Assembly: GCF_029868385.1 (NCBI RefSeq)
Contig: NZ_JARWNX010000061.1
Span: 62,001-126,000 of the forward strand
Source of the DNA: Nocardia cyriacigeorgica
GTDB taxonomy: Bacteria; Actinomycetota; Actinomycetes; Mycobacteriales; Mycobacteriaceae
DNA length: 64,000 bases
Direction: 5' to 3'
Position numbers and translations under genes: made by a program. Every line of letters begins with the position of its first letter. Positions within the stretch are counted from its first letter, which is position 1. The notes below the pieces were generated by a model. It did not search any database and was not told the origin of the DNA. It saw only the letters and a list, made by a program, of their open reading frames with translations. Of this stretch, positions 1 through 8,505 are shown piece by piece.

Positions 1-997
1 GATACACGATGCCCGCGAGAATCACGGCATGGGTGAGCGCGGCGAGCCGGGTGCGGGCCCCGGAGCGCACGTTCACCGCGGTCCGCGCGATCGCCCCGGT
101 CGCGGGTACACCGCCGAACAGCGGTGCCGCCAGATTCGCCAGCCCTTGGCCGAACAGCTCGCGGTCCGGGTCGTGTCTGGTCCCGACCGCCATCGAATCG
201 GCGGCGGTCGCCGACAGCAACGACTCCAGCGCCGAGAGCGCGGCCACCGCGAGCGCGGGTAGCAGCAACGCGCCGAGCTGGTCCAGTTCCAGGAAGCCGA
301 GCGAGGGCGCGGGCAGTCCGGACGGTAGCGCGCCGATGCGAGCGATATCGATATCGAAGACCGCCACGACCACGGCCGCCAGCACGACGGTCACCAGCGA
401 GAACGGCAGTTTCGGCAGATATCGGCCGCCGATCAGGATCGCCACGGCGACCGCCACCGCCATGAGCGGTTGCGCGGGCGTCGGCTGCTCCAGCCACTGC
501 CGCACCGCGTCGAACGCCGACTGCCACACCTTCTCGCCCTCGGCATCGGCGATCCCGAACGCTGCCGGGAACTGTTGCAGCGCGATGACCACGGCGATGC
601 CCGCGGTGAACCCCTCGATCACCGGGGCGGGCATATAGCGGACCGCGCGGCCGACGCCGAGCACGGCGAGCACGACCAGCAGCACGCCGGCAAGCAGTCC
701 GACGGTCAGCACACCGTTGGCGCCGTGTTCACCGACGATCGGGACCAGCACGACCGTCATCGCGCCGGTCGGGCCGGACACCTGGAACCGGGAGCCGCCG
801 AAGACCGCCGCGAGCGCACCGGCGATGATCGCGGTGGCGAGCCCGGCCGCCGCGCCGAGACCGGAGCTGATACCGAAGCCGAGCGCCAGTGGCAGCGCGA
901 CCAGCGCGACGATCAGACCGGACAGCAGATCCGGGCCGGGCGCGCGGACGGCGGGTCGCCAGTCCGACGCGCGCGGCAGCAACGCCGGAATACTCAC
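1..997 (-). CDS. SulP family anion transporter (partial, runs off left edge)
   Basis: Inner-membrane SulP/SLC26-type anion (sulfate, bicarbonate or similar) transporter; the substrate cannot be told from sequence. The visible N-terminal ~330 residues contain the family pattern: a hydrophobic first helix (LLSGLIVALVALPLALGFGI), then FGGSRFQVSGPTGAMTV near residue 65, then further hydrophobic segments and GVPATGAIARTAVN. The C-terminal part, where a STAS domain would be expected, lies outside the window. The GTG start overlaps the pckG stop as GTGA (994-997), so the gene is probably translated after pckG and is the distal gene of that operon. Family assignment is secure; substrate is open. Confidence 0.88.
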   Translation of the reverse strand, partial: MSIPALLPRASDWRPAVRAPGPDLLSGLIVALVALPLALGFGISSGLGAAAGLATAIIAGALAAVFGGSRFQVSGPTGAMTVVLVPIVGEHGANGVLTVGLLAGVLLVVLAVLGVGRAVRYMPAPVIEGFTAGIAVVIALQQFPAAFGIADAEGEKVWQSAFDAVRQWLEQPTPAQPLMAVAVAVAILIGGRYLPKLPFSLVTVVLAAVVVAVFDIDIARIGALPSGLPAPSLGFLELDQLGALLLPALAVAALSALESLLSATAADSMAVGTRHDPDRELFGQGLANLAAPLFGGVPATGAIARTAVNVRSGARTRLAALTHAVILAGIVY

Positions 998-2808
998 TTC
1001 ACTCGCGCCAGCCGCAGTTTCAACTCCGCCAGCTGCTCACGTAGTTGTTCGGGCAGTCGATTCCCGCCGATGGTGGCGTACCACTCGTCGATCAGCGCGG
1101 TCTCGCGCGCCCATTCGTCCGCGTCGACGGCCAGCGCGGCCGGGACCCGGTCCACATACTTCGGTTCGAGCCCGGCCAGATCGAGTGCTTCGGCCGAGGG
1201 CACGTAACCGATGGGTGTCGTCGTGGCAGGTGCGTCGCCGTCCAACCGTTCCAGCGCCCACTTCAGCACCCGGACGTTCTCGCCGAACCCCGGCCACAGG
1301 AACTTTCCGTCGGCGTCGCGGCGGAACCAGTTGACCTGGAAGATCTTCGGCAACGCCGCCGCATCGGCGCCGGCGCCGAGGGCGAGCCAATGCGCGAAGT
1401 AGTCACCGACGTGGTAGCCGAGGAACGGCAGCATCGCCATCGGGTCGCGCCGCACCACGCCGACCGCGCCCGCCGCTGCGGCGGTGGTCTCCGAGGACAG
1501 CACCGAGGCCAGGAACACCCCGTGCGCCCAATCGAACGACTCCGCGACCAGCGGGACCGTACTCGCCCGGCGTCCGCCGAAGAAGATGGCCGAGATCGGC
1601 ACGCCCGCCGGATCGTTCCACTCGGGCGCCACCGACGGGCACTGTTCGATGGGGGTGCAATAGCGCGAATTCGGGTGTGCCGCAGAGCTACTCGATGCGG
1701 GAGTCCAATCCTCGCCGTGCCAGTCGACGAGATGGGCGGGCGGAGCCTCGGTGAGGCCCTCCCACCAGACGTCGCCGTCGTCGGTGAACGCCGTGTTGGT
1801 GAAGATCGAGTTGCCGCGCTCGATGGTCGCGATGGCATTCGGATTGGTCGACGCGCCGGTACCCGGTGCCACACCGAAGAAGCCGGCCTCCGGGTTCACC
1901 GCATAGAGCCTGCCGTCGGGCCCGAAACGCAACCAGGCGATATCGTCGCCGACGGTTTCGGCCTTCCAGCCGTCGAGCGCGGGCTCGAGCATCGCCAGGT
2001 TGGTCTTACCGCACGATGACGGGAACGCGGCCGCGATGTAGTGCGTTTTCCCCTGCGGCGAGGTGAGTTTCAGGATCAGCATGTGCTCGGCCAGCCAGCC
2101 CTCGTCTCGCCCGATGACCGATGCGATCCGCAGCGCGAAGCACTTCTTGCCGAGGAGCGCATTACCGCCATAGCCGGAGCCATAGCTCCAGATCGTGCGG
2201 TCCTCCGGGAAGTGGGCGATGTACTTGGTGCGATCACACGGCCACGCCACATCGGTGGCGCCCTCGGCCAGCGGGGCACCCACCGAGTGCAGGCAGCGCA
2301 CGAACTCGGTGCCCTCCACCAACTGGTCCCATACCTTCGCACCGGATCGGGTCATGATCTGCATCGACACCGCCACGTACTCCGAATCGGTGATCTGCAC
2401 ACCGTATTTCGGTTCGTCGGCGTCGAGCGGTCCCATACAGAACGCGATCACATACATCGTGCGTCCGGTCATCGCGCCGCGATAGTGCTCGGTCATCACC
2501 GTGCGCATATCGACCGGGTCCACCCAGTTGTTGGTCGGCCCCGCATCGGCGCGCTCCCGCGAGCAGATGAAAGTGCGGTCCTCCACGCGGGCCACGTCAT
2601 CGGGGTCGGATACGCACCAGAACGAATTCGGTTTCGCCTTCAGCGCCACGAAGGTGCCTTTGGCGACCAGCTGTTGGGTCAGCCGATCCCACTCCTGCGC
2701 CGAGCCGTCGCACCAGACGATCCGGTCCGGCGAGGTCAGCTCCGCGACCTCGCGCACCCACGATTCGATCGCGGTGTGGCTGGTGGGGGTATCCGATCGG
2801 TCGGTCAC
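994..2808 (-). CDS. pckG: Phosphoenolpyruvate carboxykinase (GTP)
   Basis: Converts oxaloacetate plus GTP to phosphoenolpyruvate, CO2 and GDP in the cytoplasm (gluconeogenesis/anaplerosis). At 604 aa it is full length for the GTP-dependent class. The nucleotide-binding and reactive-cysteine loop FPSSCGKTN is at residues 262-270 (Cys266), and GSGYGGNALLGKKC at about 210-223 matches the substrate site. The GTG start follows AAGGAGAGTGTC. sulP overlaps its 3' end by 4 bases. A likely ArsR-type operator sits 36 bases upstream and matches one before the adjacent regulator gene, so this carbon-node enzyme may be under ArsR-family control. Confidence 0.97.
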   Translation of the reverse strand: MTDRSDTPTSHTAIESWVREVAELTSPDRIVWCDGSAQEWDRLTQQLVAKGTFVALKAKPNSFWCVSDPDDVARVEDRTFICSRERADAGPTNNWVDPVDMRTVMTEHYRGAMTGRTMYVIAFCMGPLDADEPKYGVQITDSEYVAVSMQIMTRSGAKVWDQLVEGTEFVRCLHSVGAPLAEGATDVAWPCDRTKYIAHFPEDRTIWSYGSGYGGNALLGKKCFALRIASVIGRDEGWLAEHMLILKLTSPQGKTHYIAAAFPSSCGKTNLAMLEPALDGWKAETVGDDIAWLRFGPDGRLYAVNPEAGFFGVAPGTGASTNPNAIATIERGNSIFTNTAFTDDGDVWWEGLTEAPPAHLVDWHGEDWTPASSSSAAHPNSRYCTPIEQCPSVAPEWNDPAGVPISAIFFGGRRASTVPLVAESFDWAHGVFLASVLSSETTAAAAGAVGVVRRDPMAMLPFLGYHVGDYFAHWLALGAGADAAALPKIFQVNWFRRDADGKFLWPGFGENVRVLKWALERLDGDAPATTTPIGYVPSAEALDLAGLEPKYVDRVPAALAVDADEWARETALIDEWYATIGGNRLPEQLREQLAELKLRLARVK

Positions 2809-2843
2809 GACACTCTCCTTACGAAATACTCTAGGTAGATAGT

Positions 2844-2863
2844 TTCGAAATTATGCAATCAGT
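2844..2863 (-). promoter_or_regulatory. Probable ArsR-family operator upstream of pckG
   Basis: Read on the pckG strand, this 20-mer begins CTGATTGCATA after one A and ends TTTCGAA. It differs at only three positions from the 20-mer at 3281-3300 upstream of the ArsR gene. An internal TTTCGAAA palindrome lies at its edge. Two near-identical copies, each just upstream of a gene start, suggest a shared operator. Binding is inferred. Confidence 0.6.
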
Positions 2864-2907
2864 GGTCACAACTTCGACCCGCGTTATCGGTGCGTCAGCG
2901 GCCGGTC

Positions 2908-3246
2908 TCACCCACCATCGGCGACGTTCTCCAACAGTTCGGCCTGACCCGCGACCACGCCGGTGAGAATCGCCCGCGCGGTCGCCAGCAATTCGGCGAC
3001 CCGTGGCGAGGTCAGCGCATACGTCACCGACAGCCCTTCCCGCCGCGCCGTCACCAGCCCGGCCCGCCGCAGAATCGACAGCTGCTGCGACAGATTCGCC
3101 GGTTCCACACCGACTTCCGGCAGCATCTCCGACACCGCATGCTCGCGCTCACTGAGCAGTTCGAGCACCCGAATCCGTACCGGATGCCCCAATGTCTTGA
3201 AGAACTCGGCCTTCATCTGATAGAGCGGTCTACTCAATCCGGGCAT
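2908..3246 (-). CDS. ArsR/SmtB-family winged-helix regulator
   Basis: Dimeric DNA-binding repressor of about 112 aa. It shows the ArsR order: FFKTLGHPVRIRVLELL, then a recognition region with PANLSQQLSILRRAGLV and a wing RREGLSVTYAL. I see no clustered Cys/His metal site of the classical CXC type, so the inducer is unknown. An in-frame ATG at 3291 would lie inside the putative operator. The ATG at 3246 has GGAAAGG seven bases upstream and is preferred. The gene lies upstream of pckG-sulP on the same strand, and the duplicated operator suggests it regulates both itself and that operon. Confidence 0.88.
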   Translation of the reverse strand: MPGLSRPLYQMKAEFFKTLGHPVRIRVLELLSEREHAVSEMLPEVGVEPANLSQQLSILRRAGLVTARREGLSVTYALTSPRVAELLATARAILTGVVAGQAELLENVADGG

Positions 3247-3280
3247 CGACCAGCCTTTCCGCCGCCGACCACAGTCGATG

Positions 3281-3300
3281 ACTGATTGCATACTTTAGCA
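3281..3300 (+). promoter_or_regulatory. Probable autoregulatory operator of the ArsR gene
   Basis: The 20-mer starting ACTGATTGCATA lies 35 bases upstream of the preferred ArsR start. It matches 17 of 20 positions of the site before pckG and contains TTGC/GCAA arms around ATACTTTA. Its strand relative to the gene is opposite to that at pckG. Confidence 0.58.
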
Positions 3301-3359
3301 AGTCGCAGTAGCCGAGCGAACGCGACCCTCACCCCGGCCATCCCCTACGATCGGTACCC

Positions 3360-5151
3360 GTGCCACCCCACAGCGGTCCAGATTTCCGACCCGACCGCCG
3401 AGCCCGGTGGACGACCTACCCTACCGAGCGCACCGTGCTCGCCATCGTCCACAACGTCACGGCCGCCACCAGACTCTTCGATACGCTCCCCCTCCTCGCC
3501 CCCGACCCACGGATTCGAATCCTCTTCACCCGGACCGGATCGTCGGCCTTCGACAATGGCACCGAGGAATACCTCGCGACCCGAGGCGTCCGATCATTGA
3601 GCTGGCGACAGGCGTTGCGCCTCGAATACGATCTCGCCATTTCCGCCAGCTACGGCGGAGAACTTCATAAAATAAACGCCCCACTGATGGTCATGCCGCA
3701 CGGTATGGGATATAATAAATACCTGAACAAAGAACAAAGAACAAAGAACAAAGAACACGGTATTCGGTTTATCGCCGGAATGGCTGCTACACAAGGGTGC
3801 GGTCGTACCATCCATCATCGTCCTCTCGCACAGCGAGCAGCGCAGTAGGCTGCGCGCCGCATGCCCCGAGGCCGATGCGAAAGTCCTTGTCGCGGGCGAT
3901 ATCTCCTATGATCGGCTGCGTGCGAGCCGACCATTGCGCGCCGCCTATCGGCGCGCCTTCGGGCTGCGCACCGAACAGAAGCTCGTCGTGGTCTCGACCA
4001 CCTGGGGTGCCCCTTCACTGACCGGAACCGCGCCCGAACTGCCTCGGATTCTCGCGGAGAAACTGCCATCCGATGAATTCCGTATCGTGCTGGCGCCCCA
4101 CCCCAATATCGCCGCCGAACACTCGCCCTGGCAGGTCGACGAATATCTATCCGCAGCGCGGCGAGCCGGGCTGCACGTCAGCCCCGATGTCGATTTCTGG
4201 CGGGCCGCAATTCTTGCCGCCCATGTAGTAGTGGGTGATCATAGTTCGGTTGGCTTCTACTCCGCAGCACTCGGCAGTCCACTGATTCTCGCGACCGCGC
4301 CACAACACACCGTCGACCCGCGATCACCCATCGCACAACTGCTCGCCGCCGCACCGCGACTGGACCCAACCGCCGATCCGGCCGCTCAGTTGCGCCAGGT
4401 GATCGACACGCATGACCCGCAACGGTTTTCGGCCATCACCGCGCTGACGACCTCCGAGCCCGATTCCAGTCCGGCGATCCTGCGCACCGCCATGTACCGG
4501 ACGATGAATTTGCCCGAACCACCGGAGCCGGCGGAGATCTCCGCCATCGCCTTGCCCACCGAGCGACTGAACGGTCCGACCGCACATCTCGTACTGGTGG
4601 ACGACACCGGCGCGCACGCCGCCACGGTGACCCGATATCCGGCCGAGCGGCTGCGCTCGGACACAACGACACTGCCGGGAGCGCACATCGCGGTGGGAGT
4701 CGACGAACCGCGTAGACAGTGGCTGCGGCTCGCCGACGTCGTCATCGGCGCCGACGGCTCGGACACTGCCGCCTGGATCTGCGAAACCCTGGCCCGGATG
4801 CCCGGGTGCGCTATCGCGGCGGCGCCGGACGAGGCCGGACACTGGCTGGCCGGTACCGCAGACGGCAGCATCATCGGTATCGCCGGACCGGACAGTGCCT
4901 GCCGGTTGTTCGTATCGGTCGCCTACCATCGGATCCAGAATGGTACGCCGACAGCCGATCTCGCCGGATCATGGACGTTGACCTGCGCGGGACGCACTGA
5001 TCACCTCATGGTCGCGCCGGTGCACGACGGCAGCGTGCGCGTGAACGGAACCGGCTCCGATGGTGTCGATTCCGTTGCGATCAGTCCAGGTCGTTCAGTC
5101 TGGACCGCACCTCGTCGGCCCGCACCCGAATCCCCAGATCCGTGTAGATGA
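3360..5151 (+). pseudogene. CDP-glycerol-transferase-like (GT-B) glycosyltransferase, frameshifted at a heptamer repeat
   Basis: Two reading frames encode one protein of about 590 residues. The N-terminal half (from GTG 3360, or possibly GTG 3435) contains VLAIVHNVTAATRLFD and PHGMGYNKYLN. The second half, whose frame is open from just after the repeat, continues VFGLSPEWLLHKGAVVPS, then a donor-binding-like GDHSSVGFYSAAL motif seen in CDP-glycerol/polyol-phosphate transferases. The switch falls exactly at a GAACAAA array (3725-3757); loss of one 7-base unit, or gain of two, restores one frame. The gene could be phase-variable, decayed, or mis-assembled. Its 3' end overlaps the convergent STAND gene by 71 bases. 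The stretch just before the repeat is unusually AT-rich for this genome. Substrate unknown; surface glycan or teichoic-like polymer is a guess. Confidence 0.72.
3725..3757 (+). repeat. Heptanucleotide tandem repeat (GAACAAA)4.7 inside a coding sequence
   Basis: Four complete GAACAAA units at 3725-3752 and a partial GAACA. Seven is not a multiple of three, so each unit gained or lost changes the frame. At the present copy number the upstream and downstream halves of the glycosyltransferase are out of register. Three complete units, or six, would join them. The repeat is AT-rich in a GC-rich gene. Confidence 0.95.
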
Positions 5152-7141
5152 TCAGCGCCTGTTCATAGTGTTCCCGTGCTTTCGCGATGTCGGCGCGCGC
5201 GAACGCGGTTTCGGCGAGCGAGACCAGCGCGTGCGCCCGGTCGTAATGGCGGCGGCGGGCGGTGAAGACGTCGAGAGCCGACGTCGAGCATGCCTCGGCC
5301 GCATCCAAATCGCCGACCGCACGAAGCTTCCGACCGCGCCAGAGGCCGACCTTCGCCAGGTTCTCGGTCTCGTCGGAGGTCAGTTCGCGGAATCTCGACT
5401 CGGCGTCGGTGAGCATCGGCAGCGCGATATCGGGCGGCTCGGCCTTCGCGCGGTGGAACAGCGCCATCGCGATACGCCGGGCATCGTCGATGAGCAGGGC
5501 CAGCTCATGGTTGCGCCGCAGGAATTCCTGCGCCTCGGTGTCGCGTCCCTGTTCCAGGCGAACCAGGGCGAGACCTTCCATCGCCGAGGCAGACAACTCC
5601 CGGATCGTCGCCGTGCGCACACCGGCCGCGAACGAATCGGCGGCGGCGTCCAGATCGTGCAGCCAGTAGTGGCCGAAACCCAGCTGGATGTGCAGCAGGC
5701 TTTCGATCGCCGTCTCCCCGATTGCTCGCGCCGCGGCAATGCCCCATTCGTGCAGCACGATGAGATCGGCGGTGTTCTTCTCCTTCTCGTAGAAGGGCCA
5801 CAGCATCACGCACCAGGAAGCCACCACATAGTACTGGCGGGTGCGGTAGGCATAGTCGACAGCGGCGCGGATATTGGCGTGCTCGATGGTCAGCCACTCA
5901 CGCGCGGCAGCGGCGTCGGCGAAACGCACTCGACTGCTCGGTATCTCGGCGAGCAGCTGGTCACGCCAGCGACGGCCGGGCGCCAATTCGGCGTCCGCCG
6001 CGAAGGTCACCGCCCAGTAGTAGCGTAGGAGACGCTGATGGTCGGCGTCGCGTTCGGCATCGGTTCGGGTGTCGAGTTCCCTGGCATGGGCCCGCACCAG
6101 CGTGCGGGCGCGGAAGCGTGGGCCGTCGAGCTGATCGACGAGATAGCGTTTGGCGAGTTCGAGCAGCGCCTCCTCGGCCGTCCAGTCCGCGACCTGCACC
6201 ACCGCGGCCATGGCGGCCGCGTCGATGGTTCCGTCGTGAGCCGCGAACCCGAGGGCGCGATAGCACTGCCGTTCCAGATCGGGCAGCAACTCGTAGGCCG
6301 TGCCGAACACCGCTGTCAACGGCAGCGCCGATCGGCGGCCATGATCGCTCAACCGTCGCAGCGAATCCCGCAACGGCCATGCGATACGCCGTGCGGCGGC
6401 TCGCCTCACCTCATCGCCCACGATGTAGAGCGCGAGCGGGTTCCGGTCGCACAGCACGACCAACTCGGCCGCCGCGTCCGGCTCGGCGTCGACCAGTTCG
6501 GCACCGGCGACCGCGGAGAAGACGGCGAGTGCCGCGTCAGGGGTCAGCGGGTCGAGAACGAACAGCCGGTAGCCGGGCACGTCACGGCTCTCTACCGGGC
6601 GGGTCTCGGTAGCGACGATGAGCGATGGACCGGGACCGGGTTGCAGGCCACGCAGCTGATTGGTGTTGATGACACCGTCGAAGAACATCAGCAGCGAACG
6701 GCCGGTAGTCCGCGCCTGATACAGCAGTCTGCGCGCCTCCGGATGAGTCGGGATGTCGTCCGGATGCACCCTGAGCTGGAGCAGCAGGCTGTAATGCACC
6801 TCGGTGATGTCCACCGGATTCTCGGCGTCGCCGCTGAAGGCGAAATGCAGATACCCGTCGACGAATTGCTTCTTGACCCGATGCACCAGCTCGACGGCGG
6901 AGGCAGTCTTGCCGCCGCCGGGCCCGGCGCTGATCACGATGGTCTGGTTCGTCGTCAGCGACCTCTTGATGTGCTTCTCCGCCTCCTCCAGCACATCGAT
7001 GTGGTTGACGAACCGGGAATTCCGTTCCGGCAGTGGAAAACCTACAGTGGTCACAGCGCCCCCTTTGGCAACTGCATAGTACAGATCCTCGCGCTCGAGG
7101 TCATCTGCGACATCCGCGCCTGAGGCCGTGACTCGACTCAT
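5081..7141 (-). CDS. STAND (NB-ARC-like) NTPase with C-terminal TPR repeats
   Basis: A 686-aa signal-transduction ATPase. A short N-terminal stretch (~35 aa) has no recognisable effector domain. The NTPase region follows: Walker A AGPGGGKT at 72-79, Walker B-like SLLMFFDG at 149-156, and CDRNPLAL near 250, typical of the GxP motif in NB-ARC/AP-ATPases. From about residue 430 helical repeats resemble TPR and would sense a ligand. The ATG start has GAGGAGGG upstream at long spacing. It lies 49 bases downstream of the TPR/two-helix membrane protein on the same strand, so the two probably form an operon in which that protein could be the output. STAND proteins act in regulation and in phage defence; which applies here is not shown. 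Confidence 0.8.
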   Translation of the reverse strand: MSRVTASGADVADDLEREDLYYAVAKGGAVTTVGFPLPERNSRFVNHIDVLEEAEKHIKRSLTTNQTIVISAGPGGGKTASAVELVHRVKKQFVDGYLHFAFSGDAENPVDITEVHYSLLLQLRVHPDDIPTHPEARRLLYQARTTGRSLLMFFDGVINTNQLRGLQPGPGPSLIVATETRPVESRDVPGYRLFVLDPLTPDAALAVFSAVAGAELVDAEPDAAAELVVLCDRNPLALYIVGDEVRRAAARRIAWPLRDSLRRLSDHGRRSALPLTAVFGTAYELLPDLERQCYRALGFAAHDGTIDAAAMAAVVQVADWTAEEALLELAKRYLVDQLDGPRFRARTLVRAHARELDTRTDAERDADHQRLLRYYWAVTFAADAELAPGRRWRDQLLAEIPSSRVRFADAAAAREWLTIEHANIRAAVDYAYRTRQYYVVASWCVMLWPFYEKEKNTADLIVLHEWGIAAARAIGETAIESLLHIQLGFGHYWLHDLDAAADSFAAGVRTATIRELSASAMEGLALVRLEQGRDTEAQEFLRRNHELALLIDDARRIAMALFHRAKAEPPDIALPMLTDAESRFRELTSDETENLAKVGLWRGRKLRAVGDLDAAEACSTSALDVFTARRRHYDRAHALVSLAETAFARADIAKAREHYEQALIIYTDLGIRVRADEVRSRLNDLD

Positions 7142-7190
7142 GTCCGCTCACGACCACCCTCCTCACGGCGAACCACCGCGAAAGGGCAGT

Positions 7191-8414
7191 TCAGTCGCCG
7201 GAACGACCGCGTCGGCCGCCCGTCACCACCCACACGCCACCCACGACGAGCAGCGCGAAGATCGCCAGACCGCCCCCGAATACGACCAGGATCCAGATGC
7301 GGGAGGCGAGGTCGAGGTTACCGTTCAGGGTGACGTTCAGGGAGCCGACGGCGAAGGCGATCACGGCGGCGAAGACCGTGACGAGTTCCATCGCGCGGAC
7401 CACCGAACGGCGGGCGGTCGCGGCGGTGGCGGCGACGGCTTGTTCCTGCTCGTCCAGGCGGCGTTGCTGTTCGGTGATGCGGCGGGCATCGCTGCGTGCC
7501 AACAGGATCGAGCGGCGGACCTGGAGGAATTGTTCGGACAGCAGTTCGTGGCTGCTGCGCCAGCCGGTCGCGGGGAGCACGCGGAGGGCGGTATCGATGC
7601 CGGTGAGGGCGGCGTCGTGGTCGTCGCAGAGGTAGGCGCCGAGGGCGAGGCGGAAGTGGAACAGGGCATTGTCCGGGTACTGGGCAACGGCTTCGGCGGC
7701 CTTGGCGCGCAACAGGGTGCCCTGATCGTCGAACGGTACGGACACCTCGAGCGCGTGCAATGCGATGTCGATCGAGGCATGTGTCCGATCATCGGCCGTC
7801 CACGACTTCTCGAACAGGGTCAACGCGTGTTCGGTGGTGATCTGCCTGCTGCCGAAGCCCGCGAAGGCCTGGAGCGCGACGAAAAGCGGTGCGTCGCGGT
7901 GATGTCCGGCCGCCGTCGCCAACGGCGAGGATACGAGAAACAGATGCAGTTCATCGAACGACAGGTTCGCGCGCAGCTTGCCCGCGTGATACAGGGTCGC
8001 GAAATAGGCGCGCCCGCATTCGGAATCGTCGTTGGCGATGATGTCAGCGGTGGCATCGGCGATCTCGGTGAGCGACTCGACGGTGCCGCGGGTGATGAAC
8101 GCGTACCCGATCGCCCACTTCTCCAGGATCGTCTGTCGGTGCGCACCCTTGATCCGCTCGGCTGCCCACCCGGCGCACTCCACCGCGGTCGCCAGCGTCG
8201 GTTCGGCGGTGAAGCGTAGATTCCAGTACCGGTCGGCACAGATCAGGAACGGATCGGACGCGAAATTCGCTGAGGTGACGTCGAATTGCGGTTCGACCCG
8301 CTGCGCGACATACCGCCTCGCGAAGGCATCACATTCCCGCTCGAGTTCCCGCGTCCCCGGCGCGGACCCGGCCACCAGACTCGCCAATCCGGCCTCGATC
8401 ACCGCATGATCCAT
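7191..8414 (-). CDS. TPR-like protein with two C-terminal membrane helices
   Basis: A 407-aa protein of unknown function. Most of it is helical and TPR-like (for example AEAVAQYPDNALFHFRLALGAYL). A coiled-coil-like segment rich in Q/E/R (RRITEQQRRLDEQEQ) precedes two hydrophobic helices at about residues 343-360 and 375-398, and the tail is basic. It should be anchored in the membrane with a large cytoplasmic domain. ATG 8414 is chosen over 8525 because GGGAGG precedes it and the longer form would overlap the divergent glycosyltransferase start. It is probably the first gene of an operon with the STAND NTPase. A membrane effector or sensor role is inferred from this pairing only. Confidence 0.68.
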   Translation of the reverse strand: MDHAVIEAGLASLVAGSAPGTRELERECDAFARRYVAQRVEPQFDVTSANFASDPFLICADRYWNLRFTAEPTLATAVECAGWAAERIKGAHRQTILEKWAIGYAFITRGTVESLTEIADATADIIANDDSECGRAYFATLYHAGKLRANLSFDELHLFLVSSPLATAAGHHRDAPLFVALQAFAGFGSRQITTEHALTLFEKSWTADDRTHASIDIALHALEVSVPFDDQGTLLRAKAAEAVAQYPDNALFHFRLALGAYLCDDHDAALTGIDTALRVLPATGWRSSHELLSEQFLQVRRSILLARSDARRITEQQRRLDEQEQAVAATAATARRSVVRAMELVTVFAAVIAFAVGSLNVTLNGNLDLASRIWILVVFGGGLAIFALLVVGGVWVVTGGRRGRSGD

Positions 8415-8505
8415 ACCTGCCCTGCCTCCCGAACGGCACCAGTCCGACCTCCGTGCATACCTACCATACGGGCGCCGGATCGGCTCGGATGGCACACTTT
8501 CGGCC

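Noticed and set aside
2908..3291. Longer ArsR start at 3291
   Set aside because: The ATG lies inside the putative operator; the ATG at 3246 has a proper ribosome-binding site.
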